Shown here in pieces: positions 1 through 5,702 of a stretch of DNA of 5,734 bases. The notes beneath the pieces were generated by a model. It did not search any database. It was not told the origin of the DNA and worked only from the letters and a program-made list of their open reading frames with translations. Position 1 is the first letter of the stretch. Every line of letters begins with the position of its first letter. Made by a program: the position numbers and the translations under genes. Where the stretch lies: the NCBI GenBank assembly GCA_030151765.1, contig JASLCW010000003.1, positions 1 through 5,734 of the forward strand, in the 5' to 3' direction. This stretch comes from Marmoricola sp. (GTDB taxonomy: Bacteria; Actinomycetota; Actinomycetes; Propionibacteriales; Nocardioidaceae).

Positions 1-218
1 ATCTTGGAGACCGACAGGCAGGCGACGGCGGGCAGCCAGCCGACGACGGGCAGGTACATCAGCGCCCGGCCGGCAACCTCGAACTGGCGCTGCTTCTTGA
101 GGACGCCGCGGATGTACGTCGCGTCCTCCTCGCCGAGCTCGCCGATCACGCGCTGGCGGATGGCGTCGAGCTCGTCGCCGAAGGCCTTGAGTTCTTCAGG
201 ACTGAGTGTGGTGGTCAT
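1..218 (-). CDS. Fatty acid (acyl-CoA) desaturase, N-terminal part only
   Basis: The first 72 codons of a gene that runs off the left edge. The protein starts MTTTLSPEELKAF, continues with the helical stretch LGEEDATYIRGVLKKQR and then enters a first hydrophobic segment at about residues 51-70 (ALMYLPVVGWLPAVACLSV), followed by SKI. This matches my knowledge of the N-terminus of actinobacterial membrane desaturases of the DesA3/DesB type, which use a di-iron centre held by histidine boxes to put a double bond into acyl-CoA. The histidine boxes would lie outside the window and cannot be checked. The ATG is preceded by a strong Shine-Dalgarno AAGGAGGA (226-233) with a 7-base spacer. It follows the reductase stop by 21 bases, so the two are almost surely cotranscribed, the reductase supplying electrons. 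An alkane hydroxylase-like member of the same superfamily is a less likely alternative. Confidence 0.8.
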   Translation of the reverse strand, partial: MTTTLSPEELKAFGDELDAIRQRVIGELGEEDATYIRGVLKKQRQFEVAGRALMYLPVVGWLPAVACLSVSK

Positions 219-239
219 GAGGTGGTCCTCCTTCAGAGG

Positions 240-1334
240 TCAGAGGTTCACGGAGCAGTCGCCGACGGCGGTGCTCACGCAGATGCGGATGTCTTCATCG
301 GGCAGCGAGGACTCCTCGCCGGTGAGCACATTGCGGACCGTGCCCTCGGTCTTGCGTGCGGTGCAGGAGAAGCAGATGCCCATGCGGCAGCCGAACTCCG
401 GCTTCAGACCGGCAGCCTCGGCCTGCTCGAGCAGGGTGCTGCCGTCGTTGGCGACGGTGTTGCCCGCCCGGGCGAACTCGATCTCACCGCCGGCCTCGCC
501 CGTGGCGGTCTTGGGGGGCTTGAAGAATTCGAGCAGCAACCGGTCGCTGCCGTCGTACGCCGCCTGCACCAGCTCGACCATCGGGGCCGGTCCGCAGCAC
601 CAGGTGTCGATCTCGCGGAAGTCCGGCAGGATCTGCGCGAGCCGGATCGCGGAGAAGGTGTCGTCGCCGTAGAAGAGGTGGACGTCGACGCCGTTGTCTC
701 CCGAGTCGATCTCGGCCAGCTCGGCGGCGAAGATCTGGTCTTCGGGGCTACGCGCGAAGTGCACGAAGGTGACCCGGCGACCGGCGTGGCCGTCGTAGCC
801 ATCGCGCAGGAGGGTGCGCACCATCGACATCGCGGGCGTGATGCCCGAACCGCCGGTGATGTAGAGCGAGCGGTTGGGCGAGGGCGTCGCCGGGCTCTCC
901 CGCAGCGTGAACTCGCCCTCCGCCTGACTGAGATGGAGGATCTGGCCGGCGCGCGCCTCGCGGACCAGGAACTTGGACACCTGACCCTCCTCGTGCGCCC
1001 GGATGGTGAGCGTGAAGCGCTCGCCGGGGGCCGAGGCGGCCGAGGAGATCGAGAAGCAGCGGGTGAGCCTCCGGGCCGAACCCGGGAGTTCGACGCCGAC
1101 CTGGACGTACTGGCCGGCGCGGTGACCGCGCCAGGTGGAGGTGGGCTGCAGCGTCAGGGTGGCGACCTCGGCGCCCTCGCTGTCCGGGTTCTCGCGGACG
1201 ATGTCGACGACGCGGGCGCGTACCTCGGTCGCCGCCCACATCGGATTCACGAGTTCGAGATAGCGGTCCACGCCGTGAGGCGTGGCGAGCGCGGCAAGGG
1301 TCTTCGATGCAAGAATGCGTTCAGTGATCGTCAT
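240..1334 (-). CDS. Ferredoxin reductase-like electron donor for the desaturase (FAD, NAD(P), 2Fe-2S domains; Rv3230c/DesC type)
   Basis: A 364-residue oxidoreductase that should carry electrons from NAD(P)H through FAD and an iron-sulfur cluster to the desaturase encoded next to it. Domains in order: an N-terminal extension (1-45); an FAD-binding barrel with the flavin motif RCFS at 92-95; an NAD(P)-binding domain with GGSGITP at 161-167 and CCGP at 246-249; and a C-terminal plant-type ferredoxin domain with cluster ligands C316, C321 and C324 (CRMGICFSC) and C352. This order and length fit the Rv3230c/DesC family. I chose the ATG at 1334 because GGAAGGGG (1345-1352) sits 10 bases before it and because MTITERILASK is a plausible start. 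A longer frame to an ATG at 1376 would translate through a likely operator. All key motifs are intact. Expression is probably controlled by the divergent TetR regulator through the palindrome at 1361-1376. Confidence 0.9.
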   Translation of the reverse strand: MTITERILASKTLAALATPHGVDRYLELVNPMWAATEVRARVVDIVRENPDSEGAEVATLTLQPTSTWRGHRAGQYVQVGVELPGSARRLTRCFSISSAASAPGERFTLTIRAHEEGQVSKFLVREARAGQILHLSQAEGEFTLRESPATPSPNRSLYITGGSGITPAMSMVRTLLRDGYDGHAGRRVTFVHFARSPEDQIFAAELAEIDSGDNGVDVHLFYGDDTFSAIRLAQILPDFREIDTWCCGPAPMVELVQAAYDGSDRLLLEFFKPPKTATGEAGGEIEFARAGNTVANDGSTLLEQAEAAGLKPEFGCRMGICFSCTARKTEGTVRNVLTGEESSLPDEDIRICVSTAVGDCSVNL

Positions 1335-1360
1335 GGCGATCGTTCCCCTTCCGGGATTCA

Positions 1361-1376
1361 GTGAACGTCTGTACAC
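1361..1376. promoter_or_regulatory. Candidate TetR (DesT-like) operator, reductase side
   Basis: GTGAACGTCTGTACAC is an imperfect palindrome (GTGNAC, 4 bases, GTNCAC). It lies 26 bases upstream of the reductase ATG and just before its ribosome binding site. A second copy with 12 of 16 identical bases lies at 1439-1454. The sequence resembles the DesT-bound palindrome as I remember it from the Pseudomonas desCB promoter; that resemblance is from memory and not verified. A possible -10 element TACAGA on the minus strand lies inside the site (1368-1373), so binding there would block the promoter. I could not find a good -35. Confidence 0.6.
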
Positions 1377-1438
1377 CGAATACGATGCAGCCTCCTCTGC
1401 TCGTCAGTCAACAGGGACGCCTCGTGATCGCGCACACA

Positions 1439-1454
1439 GTGGATATCTGTTCAC
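1439..1454. promoter_or_regulatory. Candidate TetR (DesT-like) operator, regulator side
   Basis: GTGGATATCTGTTCAC is the second copy of the palindrome at 1361-1376. Both are preceded by CA and followed by C. It ends 27 bases before the GTG of the regulator gene and overlaps the expected -35 region of that gene's promoter, so it would support autorepression. The two sites are 78 bp apart centre to centre and sit almost symmetrically, one by each divergent gene. Confidence 0.55.
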
Positions 1455-1468
1455 CAAAATGGGACGGC

Positions 1469-1474
1469 TAGGCT
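1469..1474 (+). promoter_or_regulatory. Candidate -10 element of a leaderless promoter for the TetR gene
   Basis: TAGGCT fits the actinobacterial TANNNT -10 pattern and ends 7 bases before the GTG at 1482. Transcription would therefore begin at or next to the start codon. No Shine-Dalgarno-like purine run precedes the GTG, which agrees with a leaderless mRNA. No convincing -35 is visible; that region is occupied by the palindrome at 1439-1454. Confidence 0.4.
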
Positions 1475-1481
1475 GTCGTCC

Positions 1482-2105
1482 GTGACTGTCACCCGTGGCG
1501 AGCAGAAGGAACGCACCCGCCGTGCCCTGCTCGATGCCGGCCTCCGGCTCAGCGCCGAAGCCGGCCTGGGCAGCGTCTCGCTGCGCCAGTTGACGAAGGA
1601 CGTCGGTGTGGTGCCGACCGCCTTCTACCGGCACTTCGACTCGGTCGAGGATCTCGGCCTCGAGCTCGTCAACGAATCGGTCGAGACGCTGCGCGCGATG
1701 GTGCGCGATGTCCGCCAGGGCGACCAGCAGCCGCGTGAGATGATCGCCCGCTCCGTCGACATCCTCTTCGAGCACGTCGGCGCGCGGCGCGACCACTTCG
1801 GCTTCCTGGTCCGGGAGCGGGCCAGCGGACCCGCCCCCGTACGCCGGGCGATCCAGCACCAGCTCGAGCTCTTCGAGCGCGAACTCGCCATCGACCTCGC
1901 CCGGATCCCGGCCCCGCAGTGGACCGCCGACGACTTCCAGGTGCTGGCGAATCTCTTCGTCGGAGTCATGGTCAACAACGTGACCGCGCTGGTGAACCTC
2001 CCCGAGGGCGATCCGGCCGCCCAGTCGCTGCGGGAGCGGACCGAGAAGCAGTCCCGCATGGTCGTCGTGGGCGCGCTGCAGTGGCGCTCCGACTACGAGG
2101 ACTGA
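1482..2105 (+). CDS. TetR-family transcriptional regulator, DesT-like, of the desaturase operon
   Basis: A 207-residue regulator starting with GTG. The N-terminal DNA-binding domain spans about residues 6-55: KERTRRALLDAG, then the helix-turn-helix SVSLRQLTKDVGVVPTAFYR (31-50), followed by HFDSVEDLGLELV. The remainder (about 60-207) is the helical ligand-binding and dimer domain. The phrases VGVVPTAFYRHF and LGLELVNE, and HFGFLVRE in the second half, resemble Pseudomonas DesT, which senses the ratio of unsaturated to saturated acyl-CoA and represses a desaturase-reductase operon. The gene diverges from exactly such an operon, so control of membrane unsaturation by acyl-CoA binding is a reasonable inference. 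The ligand itself cannot be read from the sequence. Two matching palindromes lie in the shared upstream region. The gene converges with the protease gene, the stops being 7 bases apart. TetR membership is certain; the DesT assignment rests on context and recalled similarity. Confidence 0.88.
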   Translation: MTVTRGEQKERTRRALLDAGLRLSAEAGLGSVSLRQLTKDVGVVPTAFYRHFDSVEDLGLELVNESVETLRAMVRDVRQGDQQPREMIARSVDILFEHVGARRDHFGFLVRERASGPAPVRRAIQHQLELFERELAIDLARIPAPQWTADDFQVLANLFVGVMVNNVTALVNLPEGDPAAQSLRERTEKQSRMVVVGALQWRSDYED

Positions 2106-2112
2106 ACCCGCC

Positions 2113-2889
2113 TCAGCAGGTGTTGGCGAGGAAGCCGATCGGAACCAGGTCGCCCGGAGCTCCCGCTGCCGCGCGCGCGTACAGCGCACGGGCATCGGCA
2201 CCGAAGGGCGCCGAGTACGACGTGTCGCCCGAGCAGCCGCCCTGCTCGTAGCCGCCGATCACCCCGACGACATCACCCGACTGGATCCACGGTCCGCCAC
2301 TCGTCCCCGCCGCGAATCCGGCACAGTCCACGCTCGGGAAGCCGGAGGTGTCGAAGAGCATGTTGGTGCAGGTGATCGGACGGCCACCCGAACCCAGCGG
2401 ATAGCCGACCACGGTCACCGGAGCACCTGCCGCTGCCGTCCCCATCGGACGCGCACCCACCACGGACTCGATCTGGCGGCCACCGCGCGGCGCGATCTGG
2501 AGGAAGGCGACGTCGTGCGCAGGATCCTGACGACGCACCCACGACGGGTCGACGTAGATCCGACGTACCTCCCAGACGCCGAACGGCGACACGTTGTCGT
2601 GGAATCCGGGGGCGAACTCGATCGTGGCGCCCACGCCGTACACGCAGTGCGCCGCGGTCACGACGAGGTTCCCGGCCGGCGAGTGCACCACGCTCGCGCT
2701 GCAGAAGTGCGGCACCCGCAACAGGGGCAGCAGACCCGCCACGCTGGGGAAGAAGAGCGGCCCGACCGCGGGGACGGACTCGACGGTGGTCGCGACCGGC
2801 GTCGTCGCGACGCTCGGGGAGGCCACACCGCCGGCGAGAAGCAGGGCCGCGAACAGGCCACCGGCCAGGATCCGGATCCGTGAGGTCAT
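2113..2889 (-). CDS. Secreted trypsin-fold serine protease (second of a tandem pair)
   Basis: A 258-residue chymotrypsin-fold (S1-like) endopeptidase, predicted to be exported. The start MTSRIRILAGG is followed by a hydrophobic stretch to about residue 22, then likely signal-peptide cleavage near VAS (22-24) or SVA (26-28). The catalytic triad is visible: H81 in TAAHC, D126 in HDVAFL and S197 in GTSGGP. Six cysteines (63, 82, 174, 189, 219, 258) can form three disulfides, C63-C82 bridging beside the catalytic histidine. The residue six before the serine is glycine, not the aspartate that gives trypsin its Arg/Lys preference, so the cleavage specificity is unknown. It begins 2 bases after the stop of its upstream paralogue and has only a weak Shine-Dalgarno, which suggests translational coupling. 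About half of the mature residues match the paralogue by eye. The open frame extends upstream to about 3546, but that extension overlaps the paralogue and is spurious. Confidence 0.88.
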   Translation of the reverse strand: MTSRIRILAGGLFAALLLAGGVASPSVATTPVATTVESVPAVGPLFFPSVAGLLPLLRVPHFCSASVVHSPAGNLVVTAAHCVYGVGATIEFAPGFHDNVSPFGVWEVRRIYVDPSWVRRQDPAHDVAFLQIAPRGGRQIESVVGARPMGTAAAGAPVTVVGYPLGSGGRPITCTNMLFDTSGFPSVDCAGFAAGTSGGPWIQSGDVVGVIGGYEQGGCSGDTSYSAPFGADARALYARAAAGAPGDLVPIGFLANTC

Positions 2890-2891
2890 CG

Positions 2892-3662
2892 TCAGCACCC
2901 GCTGCCCGGAGTGGACGTCGGGACCACATCGCCCTTGCCGCCGGCGACGGCGCGCTTCACAAGGGAGTTGAGACGGACCCCGAAGGGCGAGGAATAGGTC
3001 GTCGCGGCCACGCAGCCACCGGTGTGGAGCCCGCCCACGACACCGACCACGACGCCGTTCTGGATGAAGGGACCGCCACTGACGCCGCCGACATAGCCGC
3101 GGCAGTCGAAGGACGGGAAGCCATTGGTGCGATAGAGGTGGTTGAAACACGAGATCGGGCGGCCGTCGGTGCCCGACGGATAGCCCACGACCCTGGTCTC
3201 GATGCGATAGTCGGTGGTGCCGATCGGCCGCGCGCCCACGACCCGCTGGATCGACTTGCCCCGGAGCGGGGCAACCCGCAGCACGGCGAAGTCGGCCCGG
3301 TCCCAGCCGTGCTGTCGCCAGCCGATCGGGAGGTAGATCGCCTGCACGGTCCATACGCCGTACGGCGTGTGACCGTCGTGGAAGCCGGGCGCGAAGTCGT
3401 AGCTGCGACCGCGGCGCAGGCAGTGCGCGGCGGTGAGGATCAGATCGTGGGTGGCCGACTTGATCACGCTCGCCGTACAACTGTGCCGGCTGCTGGTGTC
3501 GGGCTGCCCGCCGGGCGAGCGGGCGAAGAGCGCCCCGGTGGCCCACACCGCCTTGACCACATTGGCCGTCGGCATCTTCTTCCCCGGCGCCGCCGTCGCC
3601 GGGACCACACCGAGCCCGACGAGGACCGCGGTGAGGATCACGAGGCGACGCACACCCATCAT
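2892..3662 (-). CDS. Secreted trypsin-fold serine protease (first of a tandem pair)
   Basis: A 256-residue S1-like serine protease with a signal peptide: MMGVRRLVILTAVLVGLGVV, then a likely cut after ATA at 22-24. A short pro-region of about 35 residues precedes the catalytic domain. The triad is H80 (TAAHC), D124 (RADFAVL) and S195 (GVSGGP). Cysteines 62, 81, 172, 187, 217 and 256 occupy the same places as in the downstream paralogue, and blocks such as FAPGFHD, VVGARP, VVGYP and GFPS are shared. Position 189 (six before the serine) is glycine, so trypsin-like specificity is not expected. The gene starts with two consecutive ATG codons (3662 and 3659) and either may be used; only weak purine stretches (AGG close by, GAGGGAG 14 bases before) serve as a ribosome binding site. 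It lies 37 bases after the dehydrogenase stop and may be read from the same transcript or its own promoter. The natural substrate is unknown. Confidence 0.88.
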   Translation of the reverse strand: MMGVRRLVILTAVLVGLGVVPATAAPGKKMPTANVVKAVWATGALFARSPGGQPDTSSRHSCTASVIKSATHDLILTAAHCLRRGRSYDFAPGFHDGHTPYGVWTVQAIYLPIGWRQHGWDRADFAVLRVAPLRGKSIQRVVGARPIGTTDYRIETRVVGYPSGTDGRPISCFNHLYRTNGFPSFDCRGYVGGVSGGPFIQNGVVVGVVGGLHTGGCVAATTYSSPFGVRLNSLVKRAVAGGKGDVVPTSTPGSGC

Positions 3663-3699
3663 GGTGACCTGTTCAGCTCCCTCTTCCTAGTACCGAGGC

Positions 3700-4362
3700 T
3701 CAGTGTCGGGGTCGCGGCCGAAGCACCAGTTCCGGCATCGACGCGTCGGCGGACAGGTCGAGGACACCGATGATCGCCTCGGCCACCGTCGCCGGATCGA
3801 TCCACCGGGCAGCGTCGTACGTCGTGCCCTCCTGGCGATGGACATCGGCCTGCATGGGCATCGCCGTACGGCTGGGGAAGACCGACGTGACCCGGACCGC
3901 CGGCTCCTCGGCCCGCAGGGCGTCGGCCAGCGCACGCAGGCCGAACTTGGCGGCGCCGTAGGCGGACCAGTCCGGACTCACCGCCAGGCCGGAGGTCGAG
4001 TTCACGAAGACGACGGTGCCGCCGGCCGCGCGCAGCGCCGGCAGCGCCGCCCGGGTCAGCAGCGCGGGTGCCAGGAGATTGACCTCGAGCTGCTGCCGCC
4101 AGGCCTGCTCCGAGAGTTCGCCGACCGGGCCGAGCTCGACCACCCCTGCCGAGTGCACCACCGAATCGAGTCGATCCGGCAGCGCCAGTGCCGCGAGGGC
4201 ACCCGCCTCGGTCAGGTCGGCGACGATCACCTCGGCGTCCGGGAAGTCCCGCACCCGCGCCGGATCCCGTACGACGAGAACCAACTCGTCGCCGCGATCG
4301 CGCAACCGGCTCGCCAGGGCGTGCCCGATGCCGGAGGTGGCGCCGGTGATCAGATGCTTCAA
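3700..4362 (-). CDS. Short-chain dehydrogenase/reductase (SDR), TTG start
   Basis: A 220-residue NAD(P)-dependent oxidoreductase of the classical SDR fold. The cofactor motif GATSGIG is at 7-13, the acidic ADL at 48-50 and an NNAG-like HSAG at 70-73. The catalytic tetrad is present: N95, S122 (in NSTSG), Y135 and K139 (YGAAK). The protein is short for the family (usually about 250 residues) but has all core elements. The start codon is TTG (caa at 4360-4362). It is the only sensible start: the next codons upstream hold no ATG or GTG before an in-frame TGA at 4408-4410, and the beta strand of the Rossmann fold begins directly after it. A G-rich GGGGG lies about 6 bases before it. The gene follows the quinone oxidoreductase by 67 bases on the same strand and probably belongs to its transcript. 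The substrate cannot be inferred; the arrangement suggests a carbonyl or alcohol substrate of unknown identity. Confidence 0.88.
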   Translation of the reverse strand: MKHLITGATSGIGHALASRLRDRGDELVLVVRDPARVRDFPDAEVIVADLTEAGALAALALPDRLDSVVHSAGVVELGPVGELSEQAWRQQLEVNLLAPALLTRAALPALRAAGGTVVFVNSTSGLAVSPDWSAYGAAKFGLRALADALRAEEPAVRVTSVFPSRTAMPMQADVHRQEGTTYDAARWIDPATVAEAIIGVLDLSADASMPELVLRPRPRH

Positions 4363-4429
4363 CGGGTGCCCCCGCGGCCGAAGGCCTGCGCAGATTCGAC
4401 GCGGTGTTCACCCGGTGACGAGGGACGAG

Positions 4430-5398
4430 TCACCGCGTGAACACGATCTTTCCGAAGACATCGCCCGAGGCCATCGCGGCGAAGCCGTCGCGAGCCTGCT
4501 CCATCGGGAGGGTGCGGTCGATCAGCGGCCGGGTGCCGGTCGCGTCGAGCATGTTCACCAGCGAGGCCAGCTCGTCGCGGGTCCCCATCGTGGAACCGAT
4601 CACCTGCAACTGCAGGAAGAAGATGTTGGTGAGCAGGGCGTCGTCGAGGTTCGGGCCGCTGGTCGTACCGCTGATCACGATCTTGCCGCCCGGGCGCAGC
4701 GAGCGCACGGAGTGAGCCCAGGTAGCGCGGCCGACGGTCTCCATGACCGCGTCCACCTTCCGGGGCAGGCGCTGGCCGGACTCGAAGACCTCGTGAGCGC
4801 CGATCTCGAGGGCGCGGGCGCGCTTGGCCTCGTCGCGGCTGGTGGCCAGCACCTTGAGTCCGGCCGCGCGACCCAGGGTGATCAGCGCGGTGGCCACGCC
4901 ACCGCCGGCGCCCTGCACCAGCACGGTGTCACCGGCCTTGAGCCCGCCCTGCGTGAAGAGCATCCGGTAGGCGGTCAGCCAGGCGGTCGGCAGGCAGGCC
5001 GCCTCGGCGAAGGAGAGCGAGGCCGGCTTGGCCACGACATTGCGCCGCGGCACCACGACCTTCTCAGCGAAGGTGCCCTGGAAGCGCTCGGAGAGCAGCG
5101 AGCGCTTCGGGTCGAAGGTCTCGTCGCCGGACCACGACGGATCGCTGATGACCGCGTGGACGACGACCTCATTGCCCTCCTCGTCGATGCCGGCGGCATC
5201 GCATCCGAGGATCATCGGCAGCGCCTCCTCGCGCAGACCGACACCGCGCAGCGACCAGAGGTCGTGGTGGTTCAGCGAGGCCGCCTTCACGGTGACCGTC
5301 GTCCAACCGTCCGGTACGACGGGATCGGGGCGCTCGCCCACCACCAGGCCGTTCAGGGGGTCGTCGTTGCTGAAGGACTCGGCGTACACGGCGAACAT
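4430..5398 (-). CDS. Zinc-free medium-chain dehydrogenase/reductase, quinone oxidoreductase-like
   Basis: A 322-residue NAD(P)H-dependent reductase of the medium-chain (MDR) superfamily, about the usual length of quinone oxidoreductases. The N-terminal GroES-like catalytic domain (1-125) carries SLNHHDLWSLRG (41-52), where alcohol dehydrogenases have the zinc-binding cysteine; GCDAAG follows at 65-70. The four-cysteine structural zinc loop is absent, so the enzyme should be zinc independent. The Rossmann domain has VLVQGAGGGVATALI (159-173) and ATSRDEAKRARALEIGA (185-201), which fits NADP(H). The C-terminus DVFGKIVFTR is typical of the family. Likely substrates are quinones or enones, but the true one is not visible. 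I chose the ATG at 5398 over an in-frame GTG at 5419 because a -10-like TACAGT lies 6 bases before it and the GTG sits inside a repeat. It heads a minus-strand gene row with the SDR and the two proteases. Confidence 0.9.
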   Translation of the reverse strand: MFAVYAESFSNDDPLNGLVVGERPDPVVPDGWTTVTVKAASLNHHDLWSLRGVGLREEALPMILGCDAAGIDEEGNEVVVHAVISDPSWSGDETFDPKRSLLSERFQGTFAEKVVVPRRNVVAKPASLSFAEAACLPTAWLTAYRMLFTQGGLKAGDTVLVQGAGGGVATALITLGRAAGLKVLATSRDEAKRARALEIGAHEVFESGQRLPRKVDAVMETVGRATWAHSVRSLRPGGKIVISGTTSGPNLDDALLTNIFFLQLQVIGSTMGTRDELASLVNMLDATGTRPLIDRTLPMEQARDGFAAMASGDVFGKIVFTR

Positions 5399-5404
5399 GG
5401 GTCG

Positions 5405-5410
5405 ACTGTA
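5405..5410 (-). promoter_or_regulatory. Candidate -10 element of a leaderless promoter for the quinone oxidoreductase-like gene
   Basis: On the minus strand TACAGT (TANNNT pattern) is followed by CGACCC and then ATG, so transcription would start at the ATG itself. No Shine-Dalgarno is present. The region expected to hold the -35 (about 5428-5433) falls on the first copy of the 14-bp repeat, which could place the promoter under control of whatever binds the repeat. Confidence 0.4.
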
Positions 5411-5418
5411 TCCAGCCA

Positions 5419-5496
5419 CCGAGGCGTCACTTCGCGCACCCCAAAACCCGCCGAGGCGTCACTTCGTGAACCTCGGAAGCCGCCGAGGCGTCACTT
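5419..5496. repeat. Three direct copies of a 14-bp sequence at exact 32-bp spacing
   Basis: CCGAGGCGTCACTT occurs without mismatch at 5419-5432, 5451-5464 and 5483-5496. The bases between copies are only partly conserved: copies 1 and 2 continue CGNGNACC. In copy 2 the unit forms a near-complete hairpin, with CCGAGG pairing with CCTCGG (5471-5476) around an inner TCAC-TTC-GTGA. Copy 3 has a different dyad, GTCACTTAATGAC (5491-5503 region). The 32-bp period equals about three helical turns, so bound proteins would lie on one face of the DNA. The sequence could be an operator array for the adjacent gene or a dispersed intergenic palindrome element; the window cannot decide. Confidence 0.85.
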
Positions 5497-5562
5497 AATG
5501 ACACATGAGCCGTCGGCTGATCACTCACTGGCCTGCCTCCGCGATTCAGTCGCCTGAACGGC

Positions 5563-5600
5563 GTCAACCGCTGGTAGCGCGAGCGCTACCAGCGGTTGAC
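5563..5600. repeat. Perfect 18-bp inverted repeat (stem-loop)
   Basis: The arm at 5563-5580 (GTCAACCGCTGGTAGCGC) is the exact reverse complement of 5583-5600, with only GA between. In RNA this would fold as a long hairpin with a 4-base loop after the top pair opens. No T run follows on either strand, so a classical intrinsic terminator is uncertain; actinobacterial terminators often lack one. A recombination or protein-binding site is an alternative. Confidence 0.85.
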
Positions 5601-5627
5601 AGGTCCGCGGTGGTTGCGGAGAACGGT

Positions 5628-5657
5628 GAAGGGTCCGCGCTGACGCGCGGACCCTTC
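5628..5657 (+). terminator. Probable intrinsic terminator, 13-bp stem with TGAC loop
   Basis: The arm 5628-5640 pairs perfectly with 5645-5657 around the loop TGAC (5641-5644). The stem is GC-rich (GGGTCCGCGC). On the plus strand it is followed by CTTTAG, a weak T tract; on the minus strand no T tract follows. That favours, weakly, termination of plus-strand transcription, although no plus-strand gene precedes it in the window. It may work in both directions. Confidence 0.55.
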
Positions 5658-5668
5658 CTTTAGACGTC

Positions 5669-5695
5669 GAAGGCTTTCGCTTCGCTCAAGCCTTC
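5669..5695. repeat. 8-bp stem-loop with 11-base loop
   Basis: GAAGGCTT (5669-5676) pairs with AAGCCTTC (5688-5695) around TCGCTTCGCTC. It is weaker than its neighbours and is listed mainly because it sits between two perfect hairpins, as if part of the same element. Confidence 0.55.
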
Positions 5696-5702
5696 TTGGC
5701 GA

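Noticed and set aside
222..1364. Long open frame of 380 codons on the plus strand
   Set aside because: It lies antisense to the reductase gene, whose FAD, NAD(P) and 2Fe-2S motifs are unmistakable. The plus-strand product is a low-complexity Arg/Gly/Ala-rich sequence with no recognisable domain, as high GC content produces.
1335..1376. Upstream ATG at 1376 giving the reductase 14 more residues
   Set aside because: The extra residues (MYRRSLNPGRGTIA) are atypical, the codons pass through the palindrome at 1361-1376, and a good ribosome binding site supports the ATG at 1334.
2103..2115. Terminator between the convergent regulator and protease genes
   Set aside because: Only 7 bases separate the stops, and I see no stable stem-loop in the gap or the adjoining coding ends.
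2890..3546. N-terminal extension of the second protease to 477 residues
   Set aside because: It overlaps the whole upstream protease in another frame. The signal peptide starts at 2889, and the extension is Arg-rich nonsense.
4403..4434. Nested short inverted repeats (GGTG-TT-CACC; GGTGAC with a 9-base loop to GTCACC) at the end of the quinone oxidoreductase-like gene
   Set aside because: The arms are only 4-6 bp and overlap the stop codon, with no T tract; too weak to call a terminator or operator.
5419..5496. CRISPR array
   Set aside because: The repeats are only 14 bp, the spacers 18 bp and partly similar to each other, there are only three copies, and no cas genes are visible.
4016..5557. 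Open frame of 513 codons on the plus strand
   Set aside because: It is antisense to the quinone oxidoreductase-like gene and part of the SDR, and crosses the 32-bp repeats. Its composition is that of a high-GC shadow frame.
5505..5663. A 52-codon open frame on the plus strand
   Set aside because: It has no ribosome binding site and runs through a perfect 18-bp inverted repeat and a terminator-like hairpin. Coding potential is not supported.
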